64,000 nucleotides of DNA, from assembly GCF_019396385.1 (NCBI RefSeq), contig NZ_JAHKRN010000007.1:1-64000 (forward strand). Reading direction: 5' to 3'. A program made the position numbers and the translations under genes. The DNA is from Nonomuraea harbinensis (GTDB lineage: Bacteria; Actinomycetota; Actinomycetes; Streptosporangiales; Streptosporangiaceae). Within the stretch, counting starts at the first letter, position 1. Every line of letters starts with the position of its first letter. Below, piece by piece: positions 17,950 to 25,869 of this stretch. Below the pieces are notes generated by a model. That model did not search any database. It worked only from the letters and a program-made list of their open reading frames with translations, and was not told where the DNA came from.

Positions 17950-19153
17950 GCAGGTCGCGGACCAGCGCGTCCGCCAGCAGCCGGCCGCGCAGGGTGAGCA
18001 CCATGCGCCCGGCCTTGAACGCCTCCGGCTCCAGCAGCCCGCCGGCCAGCGCCGCGGCGACCTTCGGGCGCGCGCCGGGCGCCACGTCGGCCAGCGGGTA
18101 GCCGGAGTCGAGCCGCAGCTCCAGCATGAGCCGCTCGGTCTCGCGGTCCTCGGCGGTGAGTTCCTCGCGGGCGTGCGCGGGCGAGTGGCCGGCGGCCAGG
18201 CGCTGGGCGTACGGGGCCGGATGCTTGACGTTCCACCACCGGGTGCCGCCGACGTGGCTGTGGGCGCCGGGGCCGACGGCCCACCAGTCGCCGCCGGTCC
18301 AATAGAGCAGGTTGTGGCGGCAGCGGGCGGCGTCGCCGGTGGCCCAGTTGGACACCTCGTACCAGCGGAGCCCGGCCTCGCCCAGCATCTGGTCGGCGAT
18401 GAGGTAGCGGTCGGCGGCCACGTCGTCGTCGGGCATCGGCAGCTCGCCGCGCCGGATCCGGGCGGCGAGACGGGTGCCGTCCTCGACGATGAGGGAGTAG
18501 GCCGAGACGTGGTCGGGCCCGGCCTCGACGGCGGCGGCCAGGGAGGCGCGCCAGTCGTCGTCGGTCTCGCCGGGAGTGCTGTAGATCAGGTCGAGGTTGA
18601 CGTGCTCGAACCCGGCCTTCCTGGCCTCCAGCACGGCCTGGCCGGCCCTGCCTGGGGTGTGTTGCCGGTCGAGCACCCGCAGGACGTGCTCGCGGGCGCT
18701 CTGCATCCCGAAGCTGACCCGGGTGAAGCCGCGCTCGCGCAGCTCTTCGAGGTAGCGCGGGTCGACGGACTCGGGGTTGGCCTCGGTCGTCACCTCGGCG
18801 CCGGGCGCCAGGCCGAACTCGGCGTCGATGGCCGCGAGGATCCGGCCCAGGTCGCGGGCGGGAAGCAGGGTCGGGGTGCCGCCGCCGAAGAACACCGTCT
18901 CGACCGGCAGCCGGGCCTCGCCGAGCACCCGCCGCGCGAGCCGTACCTCCGCTATCGCGGTGTCGGCGTAGTCGCCGTGTGAGGCGCCGGGGCCGAGCTC
19001 GGCGGCGGTGTAGGTGTTGAAGTCGCAGTAGCCGCAGCGCGTCACGCAGAACGGGACGTGCACGTAGAAGCCGAACGACCGCTCGCCGAGGCCGCGCAGC
19101 GCGCTCTCGGGCAGCTCGCCGGAGGCGGGCGCGGGATCTCCGTCAGGCAGCAT
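17942..19153 (-). CDS. hemW: Radical SAM protein HemW (heme chaperone; CPO-like)
   Basis: 403 residues from ATG 19153 (MLPDGDPAP). The radical SAM cluster motif is CVTRCGYC (C-x3-C-x2-C) in the usual HemW context VHVPFCVTRCGYCDF. GGGTPTLLP and the C-terminal HemN-like domain are present. HemW transfers heme and is often mis-annotated as coproporphyrinogen III oxidase, whose extra conserved Cys is absent here. It sits between lepA and hrcA as in other actinobacteria. Divergent plus-strand genes lie on both sides. Confidence 0.93.
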   Translation of the reverse strand: MLPDGDPAPASGELPESALRGLGERSFGFYVHVPFCVTRCGYCDFNTYTAAELGPGASHGDYADTAIAEVRLARRVLGEARLPVETVFFGGGTPTLLPARDLGRILAAIDAEFGLAPGAEVTTEANPESVDPRYLEELRERGFTRVSFGMQSAREHVLRVLDRQHTPGRAGQAVLEARKAGFEHVNLDLIYSTPGETDDDWRASLAAAVEAGPDHVSAYSLIVEDGTRLAARIRRGELPMPDDDVAADRYLIADQMLGEAGLRWYEVSNWATGDAARCRHNLLYWTGGDWWAVGPGAHSHVGGTRWWNVKHPAPYAQRLAAGHSPAHAREELTAEDRETERLMLELRLDSGYPLADVAPGARPKVAAALAGGLLEPEAFKAGRMVLTLRGRLLADALVRDLLT

Positions 19154-19184
19154 GGAAGGCACGTCTCCAGTCTGCCCGGTCCCA

Positions 19185-19213
19185 TTGACTGCCCGATCCA
19201 GGAGATCTACGAT
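19185..19213 (+). promoter_or_regulatory. Promoter for the chitinase gene
   Basis: TTGACT (19185-19190) and TACGAT (19208-19213) are separated by exactly 17 bp, close to the vegetative actinobacterial consensus. The expected start is near 19220, just before a perfect palindrome, 40 bp ahead of the chitinase GTG. Confidence 0.7.
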
Positions 19214-19221
19214 CCGGGACA

Positions 19222-19246
19222 ACTTATAGGAAAGTTTCCTATAAGT
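19222..19246. promoter_or_regulatory. 25-bp perfect palindrome, operator for the chitinase gene
   Basis: ACTTATAGGAAA (19222-19233), one central G, then the exact reverse complement (19235-19246). It covers the expected transcription start and ends next to the AGGAGG ribosome-binding site. A repressor dimer here would block transcription. The AGGAAA-TTTCCT core differs from the DasR box. Confidence 0.75.
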
Positions 19247-19261
19247 CAGGAGGCGCACCCC

Positions 19262-20512
19262 GTGAAGAAGAGCATCCTCATCGCCCTCTCCGTCTTACTG
19301 TCCCTGACCGTGACCGCGCTGCCCGCCGAGGCCGGGGGCGACCGTTTCAAGCGGGTCGCGTACTTCGTCCAGTGGGGCGTCTACGGGCGCGACTACCACG
19401 TCAAGGACGTCGACACCAGCGGCGCCGCCGCCAAGCTCACCCACGTCAACTACGCCTTCGGCTTCGTCGACGCCGCGGGCGACTGCTACTCCCCCGACCC
19501 GTGGGCCGACTGGCAGCGGCCGGTGCCGGCCGAGCAGAGCGTGGACGGCGTCGCCGACGCGCCCGGCCAGGCCCTGAACGGCAACCTCAACCAGCTCCGC
19601 AAGCTCAAGGCCAAGCACCCCCGGCTGAAGGCGCTCATCTCGCTGGGCGGCTGGACCGGCTCGAAGCACTTCTCCGACGCCGTGCTCACTCCCGAGTCGC
19701 GCGCCAGGCTGGCCGCTTCCTGCATCGACCTGTGGCTGCGTGGCAACCTGCCCGGCCTGGAGCCCGGCGCGGGCGCGGGCGTGTTCGACGGCATCGACCT
19801 CGACTGGGAGTGGCCGGGCTCGTCCGGCGCCGAGGGCAACGTCATCAGGCCGGAGGACAGGCGGAACTTCACCCTGTTCCTGGAGGAACTGCGCGCCCAG
19901 CTCGACGCGTACTCCCGGGACGCCGAGCTGAGCGCCTTCCTCCCCGCCGCCGCCGCGAAGATCGACGCCGGGTTCGAGGTGCGGCGGGTGTTCGACCTGC
20001 TCGACTTCGCCACCGTCCAGGGCTACGACCTGCGCGGCAACTGGGAGCTCCGGACGGGCCACCAGGCCAACCTGTTCACCGACCGCCGCGACCCGAACGA
20101 GGTCCGCTACAGCGTCGACCAGACCGTCCGTGACTACCTGCGGCGCGGCGCCCCGGCCCGGAAGCTCGTGATCGGCGTCCCCGCGTACGGGCAGGGCTGG
20201 ACCGGCGTCACCGGCGGCGGTAAGGGCCTCTACAAGGCGGCCACCGGCCCCGCCCCCGGCAAGTGGGCCGCCGGCGTCGAGGACTACAAGGACCTCGTGA
20301 CCAAGCCGGGCAAGCGCCACCGCGACCTGCTCACGGGCACGCTCTGGATGTACGACGGCAACGAGTTCTGGTCGTACGACGACCCGGCGGTGATGCTGCA
20401 GAAGGCCGCGTACATCCGGCTCAAGGGGCTGGGCGGCGCCATGCTGTGGTCCATCGACCAGGACGACTCCCGCGCCTCACTCACCACGGCGCTGCACAAG
20501 GTCCTGAGGTGA
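19262..20512 (+). CDS. Secreted GH18 chitinase
   Basis: 416 residues from GTG 19262, eight bases after AGGAGG. A signal peptide (MKKSILIALSVLLSLTVTA, cut near LPAEA) precedes a single catalytic domain. The GH18 signature FDGIDLDWEWPG gives catalytic Glu183 with its supporting Asp residues. FVQWGVYGRDYHV, LISLGGWTGSKHF and the C-terminal GGAMLWSIDQDD are further family motifs. No chitin-binding domain is present. It cleaves beta-1,4 GlcNAc chains outside the cell. Regulation is probably through the palindrome at 19222-19246. Confidence 0.95.
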   Translation: MKKSILIALSVLLSLTVTALPAEAGGDRFKRVAYFVQWGVYGRDYHVKDVDTSGAAAKLTHVNYAFGFVDAAGDCYSPDPWADWQRPVPAEQSVDGVADAPGQALNGNLNQLRKLKAKHPRLKALISLGGWTGSKHFSDAVLTPESRARLAASCIDLWLRGNLPGLEPGAGAGVFDGIDLDWEWPGSSGAEGNVIRPEDRRNFTLFLEELRAQLDAYSRDAELSAFLPAAAAKIDAGFEVRRVFDLLDFATVQGYDLRGNWELRTGHQANLFTDRRDPNEVRYSVDQTVRDYLRRGAPARKLVIGVPAYGQGWTGVTGGGKGLYKAATGPAPGKWAAGVEDYKDLVTKPGKRHRDLLTGTLWMYDGNEFWSYDDPAVMLQKAAYIRLKGLGGAMLWSIDQDDSRASLTTALHKVLR

Positions 20513-20529
20513 CCTCCCCGCGTTGATCC

Positions 20530-20559
20530 CCCGCGTGGGCGCGCTCGCGCCCACGCGGG
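20530..20559. terminator. Bidirectional terminator between chitinase and MOSC genes
   Basis: A perfect 13-bp stem (20530-20542 with 20547-20559) around the loop GCTC lies midway between two convergent stops at 20512 and 20572. Confidence 0.8.
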
Positions 20560-20571
20560 TGGCCCCCGAAG

Positions 20572-21204
20572 CTACGAGGGCACGCCCAGGACGCGCTCGG
20601 CCACCCGGTCCCATCGCTCGTCATATCCGGGGACCTTCAGGATGCGGCGCAGGAGCTCCTCGTCGCCGTGGTAGGCCAGGAAGGACTCGGCCACGGTCAC
20701 GCTCGCCGCCGGCCGGTGGACCACCTCCACCTCGTCGCCCACGCCCAGCTCGCCCAGCTCCAGCACCCTGAGGTACGCGCCGGGCCGGGCGGCCTCGGTG
20801 AAGCGCTTGACCCAGCGGGGCTCGTCCAGCCAGTTGCGGAAGACCACGCACGGCACGCGGGGGGCGGCCACCTCCAGGAGCGTGCTGCCGATCCGCCAGC
20901 GCTCCCCGATCAGCGCGCCGTTGACGTCCAGCCCCGAGATCGTGAGGTTCTCGCCGAACCGGCCGTCACGCAGCTCGCGGCCCAGCTCCCGCTCCCACCA
21001 GTCGTAGTCTTCCCTGGCGTAGGCGTAGACGGCCTGGCCGGGGGATCCGTGGCTGGGTTTGTCGGCACGCTCGTCACCGGCCAGGCCGTTGGCCAGGACC
21101 GCCACGCGGTGGGTCACCGGCCGCTTGTCGATGGCCGTGCGCTTCAGCTTCCCGGCCCAGTCAGCGTCGACAGCTTGCCCGATATTTACCGATATAACAC
21201 GCAT
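20572..21204 (-). CDS. MOSC domain protein (YiiM-like)
   Basis: 210 residues. The MOSC core covers roughly residues 45-150, with DGRFGENLTISGLD and the conserved Cys in PRVPCVVFRNWL, which is the proposed sulfur or molybdenum-cofactor contact. The C-terminal three-helix part fits the YiiM/YuaD branch, linked to detoxification of N-hydroxylated bases. The partner enzyme is not in the window. It is monocistronic and faces the chitinase terminator. Confidence 0.88.
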   Translation of the reverse strand: MRVISVNIGQAVDADWAGKLKRTAIDKRPVTHRVAVLANGLAGDERADKPSHGSPGQAVYAYAREDYDWWERELGRELRDGRFGENLTISGLDVNGALIGERWRIGSTLLEVAAPRVPCVVFRNWLDEPRWVKRFTEAARPGAYLRVLELGELGVGDEVEVVHRPAASVTVAESFLAYHGDEELLRRILKVPGYDERWDRVAERVLGVPS

Positions 21205-21279
21205 ACGGGGGACGGTATCGGAGCCTCCTTGCCTTGAGCGATGAAGTACCAGGCCAGACAGGTGACCATCTCCGCCACG

Positions 21280-21549
21280 TCAGGCCCGGTCGTCGGCGAG
21301 GTCTAACAAGGTCTCCAGAGCGGCCTGGCGCGCCTCCTCCACGGACGCGCCCCGCTCCCCGAAGCACTCGGCCGCCACGTCGAGCAGCGCCGTCACCACG
21401 GCGGCGTCGGGATAGGGCACGTCGACCACGACCTTGCCGTCATCGCCCAGCACCGCCGGCCTCATGTGGGCCCGCAGCAACCGCCGCGTCTCCTCGGCCA
21501 CGGCGACCCCCAGCACAGCGGCACGCTCCATACGCTCAGCAGCCATCAT
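21280..21549 (-). CDS. Small acidic hypothetical protein
   Basis: 89 residues (MMAAERMERAAVLG... ending LLDLADDRA), helical and acidic, without signal peptide or membrane segment. The start at 21549 is supported by GGAGGG close upstream. I do not recognise a family. It is divergent from the lipoprotein gene that begins at about 21626. Confidence 0.55.
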   Translation of the reverse strand: MMAAERMERAAVLGVAVAEETRRLLRAHMRPAVLGDDGKVVVDVPYPDAAVVTALLDVAAECFGERGASVEEARQAALETLLDLADDRA

Positions 21550-21625
21550 CTCACCCTCCAGTCGCACAGGTGTTCGGATGCCCAAGCTAACGGGACCCAC
21601 CGACAAAACCCCGGCCTCCCGGCGG

Positions 21626-22696
21626 ATGCCCGAGAAGCGGGTCACTTCTGAACCGCGCGCCGAAGGTGATCGTCTCAGGGGCAGGAGAAGAAGCTGGGCC
21701 GCGGCCTCGGCACTGGCGCTCGCCGCGTGCGGCGGCACGGGGGTTGACCAAGCGGGTAGTACCACGCCGACGACCGCGCCTCCAGCGGCCACATCGGCCA
21801 CAACGACCACCGCGACCAGCCCCGCCACCCGCGACCAGCCCGGCCACAACGACCACCGCGACCAGCCTGGCCATCGCGACCATGCCGGTCACACCGACCA
21901 CCAACCCCAGCCTGGCCACACCGACCACCACGACCAGCCTGGCCACCGAAACCAGCCCGGCCACACCGACCACCACGACCAGGCCACTGTGACCAGCCCG
22001 GCCACACCGGCCCCGGCCACGGCCTCGGCCGACCGAACCGCCGCTGAACCGGCCGCTCCCGGCCGTCCTGTCGCGCAGTGGCTGCGGGTGGGCGGGCTGG
22101 CCGCACCCGGCCTCGGCGCCGTCCGCCCTCCGACGCTGGTGGTCTACGCCGACGGCCGGGCCATCGCCGGCGCGGCCCACGAACTCCGCCTGCCGCCCGC
22201 CGAGGTGGAAGCCCTGGTCAAGGCCCTGGATCAGGATCTGGCCGGGCAACCCGCCACCGCCTCGCCCCGGCCCGGCTCGCCGACGTTCCATGACGCGCCC
22301 ACGACGATCCTCGGCGTGGACGGCGGCGACGGGATGCGGGAGGTGCACGTGCCGTACCTGGAGCACGCCGCGACCCGCTACGACGCCGCGCTCGTCACCG
22401 CCCGCGACCGTCTCTCCCATCTCGCGGGCCGCGTCACCGCGCGGGGCCGGACCTACTCCACCGATCGCGTACGTCTGTCCGCCGAGCGGCTCGCCTCCCC
22501 CGGGACGACCGCGGAACCCCTGCCGCAGGGTGTACCCCTGCCACCCGATACGACCTCGGCCCGGAAGGACCACAAGGGCCACAAGGCGACCGCCATCACC
22601 CGGCTGATACCGGGCGACGGATCATGGCACGTCTACCGCCTGCCGACCGGCGGGCATCTCGCGCTCTCGTGGCGCTACCTGCTCCCCCACGAGTGA
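21626..22696 (+). CDS. Lipoprotein with His/Asp-rich repeat region
   Basis: About 356 residues from ATG 21626 (MPEKRVTSEPR); ATG 21578 is an alternative. After Arg-rich RLRGRRRSW, a hydrophobic stretch ends in the lipobox LALAAC. A Thr/Pro/Ala linker then turns into 51 residues with 13 His and 9 Asp, in repeats such as PGHTDHHDQ. The C-terminal 200 residues form a folded domain with PPTLVVYADGRAI and the ending WRYLLPHE, of unknown family. The repeat could bind divalent metals. It may equally be a by-product of a repeat that slipped frame. Confidence 0.7.
   Translation: MPEKRVTSEPRAEGDRLRGRRRSWAAASALALAACGGTGVDQAGSTTPTTAPPAATSATTTTATSPATRDQPGHNDHRDQPGHRDHAGHTDHQPQPGHTDHHDQPGHRNQPGHTDHHDQATVTSPATPAPATASADRTAAEPAAPGRPVAQWLRVGGLAAPGLGAVRPPTLVVYADGRAIAGAAHELRLPPAEVEALVKALDQDLAGQPATASPRPGSPTFHDAPTTILGVDGGDGMREVHVPYLEHAATRYDAALVTARDRLSHLAGRVTARGRTYSTDRVRLSAERLASPGTTAEPLPQGVPLPPDTTSARKDHKGHKATAITRLIPGDGSWHVYRLPTGGHLALSWRYLLPHE
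21797..21996 (+). repeat. Degenerate tandem repeat that changes frame within the lipoprotein gene
   Basis: Units built on GGCCACAACGACCACCGCGA and variants recur. The first copies, at 21797 and 21843, are 46 bp apart, not a multiple of three. The same DNA therefore encodes Thr/Ala-rich peptide first and His/Asp-rich peptide afterwards. Confidence 0.7.
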
Positions 22697-22762
22697 GAGA
22701 ACCCGTCGACTTCGAAAGCGTCGCCCGATTCGCCAGGCAATCGCTACCAATCGATGGAGAGC

Positions 22763-23059
22763 ATGGACACACAACGGCTGCAGTCCGGGCTGCGCCTGGT
22801 CGCACGCGGCCAGGAAGAGGTCGCGGCGGCGCTCGGCGAGCACGACCCGGCGAGCGAGGACGAGCGGACGGCCCGGGTGATCCAGGAGTGGGGGTTGCCG
22901 CGGGCTCACCCAGAAGGAGTCCTCGGAGCTTCCCAGCGTCACGGGTTCGCCCTCCAGATCACCGAGGGCTGGACACGCGGCGACTGGGTCGAGATCGGCG
23001 ACGACGGCCTGCGCTACCTCACCGGCAAGTCGCACCGCTGGCTGGAGGCACGGCGACGA
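22763..23059 (+). CDS. Hypothetical protein, apparent lost stop codon
   Basis: ATG 22763 follows GGAGA. The frame encodes MDTQRLQSGLRLVARGQ... to KSHRWLEARR, about 98 residues, with no family I recognise. At 23056 the sequence is ACGA. If it were ATGA, the codon at 23057 would be a TGA stop for this gene and the ATG would start the thioesterase gene. As read, the frame runs on to 23542 through the thioesterase remnant. The annotated end is therefore the inferred ancestral one. Confidence 0.45.
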
Positions 23060-23427
23060 GCTTCTCCGTACGCGGCTACGAGATCGACGCGCAGGGCCAC
23101 CTCGACAACGCAGTACGGCGACCACGCCCGCTGGGAGCTGCTGCGCGCGGCCGGGATCGGGACGGACGACCTGCGGAGCGGCGTCGGCCCCGTCACGCTG
23201 GAGAACACCATCCGCTACCTCCGCGCGGGTGACGAGGTGGACGTGACGTGCGCGTTCGAGTGGAGTGAAGGCAGGACCTTCCGGGTGCGGCAGGAGTTCC
23301 CGCGCCCCGCCGGAGAGCTGGCCGCCGAGCTGACGGGCGTCGGCGGGCTGCTCGACCTGCGCGCGCGACGGCTGGTCGACGATCCGAAGGCCCGCCGGCG
23401 GCCTCACCCGAGCTGCTGGGTCTCTGA
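23056..23427 (+). pseudogene. Acyl-ACP thioesterase-like (4HBT fold) pseudogene
   Basis: The family features are clear but split over two frames. FSVRGYEIDAQGHLDN is in one frame. QYGDHARWELLRAAGI and ENTIRYLRAGDEVDV are in the next. ASPELLGL plus TGA is back in the first. GGAGG (23044-23048) lies seven bases before ACG where ATG is expected. About 11 bases are missing after AAC at 23109, removing the Ala-Val-Tyr-x of the helix motif. A second loss of 1 (or 4, 7) bases lies near 23395. Three lesions make it non-functional unless they are sequencing errors. Confidence 0.75.
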
Positions 23428-23469
23428 CCGCCGGCCCCGGACACGCGCGACGATGGCTAGGCTCGGAAT

Positions 23470-24096
23470 GTGGACGACAAGATCATCGAGGTTCGCGGCG
23501 TCACGGTCGAGCTCGAAGGCGTTCCCGTGCTGCGAGACCTGAGCCTGGCGGTCGCGCGCGGCGAGGTGGTGGCCGTCGTCGGCCCCAACGGGTCGGGGAA
23601 GTCGACCCTGCTGCGCTGCCTGGCCGGGCTGGTGCCGGTGTCCGCCGGATCGGTCGAGGTGTTCGGCGCGCCTCCGGTCGACGGGCCCGTCTTCTGGCGC
23701 CGGGTGGCGTGGGCGGCCGACGAACCGGCGTGGTACCCGGGGTTGACCACGCGCGAGCACCTGGAGCTGATGCGGGCCGTCCACGGCGAACCCCGGCTGG
23801 AGGTCGAGGCGGCGCTGGAGCTGTTCGGGCTGTCCGCGCGGGCCGACGCGCCTCCGCTCAACCTGTCCACCGGCCAGCGCCAGCGCCTCGCCCTGGCCGC
23901 CGCCCTGATCAGGCCCAGCGAGCTCCTCCTGCTCGACGAGCCCGAGCGCGGCCTCGACGCCGCCTTCCGCGAGCGGCTCGGCGCCCTCCTCGCCGGCTAC
24001 GCCGCCGCCGGCGGCACCGTCGTGGCGGCCACCCACGACGCCGCCCTCGCCACCGGCGCCCGCCAGGTCTTCCCGGGCAACCAGCTCACCTCCTGA
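23470..24096 (+). CDS. ABC transporter ATP-binding protein
   Basis: 208 residues, starting at GTG. Walker A GPNGSGKS, the signature LSTGQRQR, Walker B LLLLDEPE and the H-loop in ATHD are all intact. The short length and GLTTREHLELM segment suit a single-domain ATPase of a small exporter. The permease gene follows 27 bp downstream, so the two form a transporter of unknown substrate. Confidence 0.9.
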   Translation: MDDKIIEVRGVTVELEGVPVLRDLSLAVARGEVVAVVGPNGSGKSTLLRCLAGLVPVSAGSVEVFGAPPVDGPVFWRRVAWAADEPAWYPGLTTREHLELMRAVHGEPRLEVEAALELFGLSARADAPPLNLSTGQRQRLALAAALIRPSELLLLDEPERGLDAAFRERLGALLAGYAAAGGTVVAATHDAALATGARQVFPGNQLTS

Positions 24097-24123
24097 CCGC
24101 CGTCCGATCACCGAGAAGGAACC

Positions 24124-25815
24124 ATGAACGACGCCACCGACGCCCGCCTCGCACGCGCGTTCGTCCGGTCACGGCAGCGCCGGCCGGTCAGCCTGCTCGA
24201 CCGCTACGTCTCCGTCTTCATGCTGGCCATCGCCGTGGCCGTCTTCGGCAACCCGGTGACCACGGCCGTGACGGGGCTCGCCGGGCAGGTGGACGCGGCC
24301 CGGATGGGGCCGGGGGTGGCGCTGGTGATGCTGGCGCTGGCCGGATTCCTGGCCCTGGGACGGGCGGCGGGCCCGGTGGTGCTGCCGGCCGCCGACGCCT
24401 CGTGGCTGCTGCTGTCGGGCGTCGGCCGCCGGGGGCTGCTCGGGCGGCCCGTCCGGATCCTGGCGGTGATCACGCTCGCGGCCGGGGCGCTGCTCGGGCT
24501 GGCGTTGCTCACCGCGCTGGGGGCTCCCGACCAGCTCGTCTGGCGGCTGCTCGCGGCGGTGGTGCTGGGGATGTCGGCGAGCGCCGGCGGGATGGCCCTG
24601 GCCGTACTCGGCCAGGGATCGCAGGCGTGGCAGACCTGGTCGACGGTCGCGCTGGTGGCGGTGCTGGCGGTGGCGGTGGCCGCGGCCATCGGACCGGCGC
24701 GCGAACCGCTCGCCGCCGTCGCCGCCGCGCCGGCGCAGGCCCTCGGAGCCGCCGCGGCGGGCGCGCTGGCGGCGGCCGCCCTTCTGGTACGTCATGCGTG
24801 GACGGCGCTCGACCGGATACCGGCGGGCACGTTGATGGGCGCGGCGACGAGGGCGCGCCACCTGACCACGGCGGCGACGCAGCTGGATCCCGGCGCGCTC
24901 ACCTGGGCGGCCGAGGACGACCACTGGCGGGGCAGGCGGCTGCGTTCCCGGCGCTGGCCGTCGCTGCCGGCCCCGCTCGCGCTGGCCTGGCAGGACTGGC
25001 GCCGGGTGGCGCGCCGCCCCGGCCGCCTGGCCCTGATGGCGGCCACCACTACCCTCCCAGCCCTCCTCACCCAAGCCACCGGCACCGCCCCCACCAACCT
25101 TGGCCGCGGATCAGCCACAGAAAGCCTCACGGGGATGCCGGACGCAGGAAGTCTCGCAAGCGCCGGAGGCGGGCAGAGCGCAGAAAACCTCGCGGGGATC
25201 GCAGGCGGGCCAACCGCGGAAAACCTCACGGGCATCGCAAGCGGGGCCGTTGCCGGTGGTGGGGGGCCGATGGAGGGAGTCGGTGCGCTGGTGGGCGGGC
25301 TGGCGCCGGCCGCGTTGCTCATCGGCGGGGCGCTGGCCGTGGCGGCGAGCGCGGTGGCCGGGGCGCGGCGGGACGCCGACAATCCGGCGCTCGCCCGGCT
25401 GGCCGCCGTCGGCACGCGCGCGGCCCTGCTGGCCCGCGCGCTGCTGCCGGCGCTGCTCGCCGCCGCCTGGATGGCCGCCGCGCTCGGCTGGCTGGCGGCG
25501 GCCGGGGCCGTCGCGGGCCCGTGGTGGGCGTTCGGACCGCTGGCCGCGCCCGCCCTGGCGGCGGGCGCGCTCCGGATGGCCCGCAGGCCGCCCGTGGACC
25601 ACTCGCTGCCGCTGATCGACACCCCGGCGGGCGCCATCCCGACGGGCCCGGTGTTCTGGGCGGCCACCGGCCCGGACCTGGCCCTGCTGGGCTGCCTCCC
25701 GACGCTCGCCGCACTGGTCGCGCAGCCCGCGGACCCGTCAGGCCACCTGGCCGCCCAAGCCGTCACCGGCCTGGGCGCGCTCGCCGCGTACGCGTACCGG
25801 CAGAAGGCTCGATAA
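24124..25815 (+). CDS. DUF6297-type ABC permease
   Basis: 563 residues from ATG behind GAGAAGGA. Many membrane segments are visible (for example VSVFMLAIAVAVFG, VALVMLALAGFLALG, ALLIGGALAVAASAVAG). It pairs with the ATPase just upstream. Between residues about 325 and 380 there is an extra hydrophilic segment with 12-residue repeats, GQSAENLAGIAG and GPTAENLTGIAS, which looks like a local repeat expansion. The substrate is unknown. Confidence 0.75.
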   Translation: MNDATDARLARAFVRSRQRRPVSLLDRYVSVFMLAIAVAVFGNPVTTAVTGLAGQVDAARMGPGVALVMLALAGFLALGRAAGPVVLPAADASWLLLSGVGRRGLLGRPVRILAVITLAAGALLGLALLTALGAPDQLVWRLLAAVVLGMSASAGGMALAVLGQGSQAWQTWSTVALVAVLAVAVAAAIGPAREPLAAVAAAPAQALGAAAAGALAAAALLVRHAWTALDRIPAGTLMGAATRARHLTTAATQLDPGALTWAAEDDHWRGRRLRSRRWPSLPAPLALAWQDWRRVARRPGRLALMAATTTLPALLTQATGTAPTNLGRGSATESLTGMPDAGSLASAGGGQSAENLAGIAGGPTAENLTGIASGAVAGGGGPMEGVGALVGGLAPAALLIGGALAVAASAVAGARRDADNPALARLAAVGTRAALLARALLPALLAAAWMAAALGWLAAAGAVAGPWWAFGPLAAPALAAGALRMARRPPVDHSLPLIDTPAGAIPTGPVFWAATGPDLALLGCLPTLAALVAQPADPSGHLAAQAVTGLGALAAYAYRQKAR

Positions 25816-25869
25816 GCGCCGACCCGCTGCCGGCCGCGCGCTCGCGTACCGGCAGAAGCGGTAGAGCCC

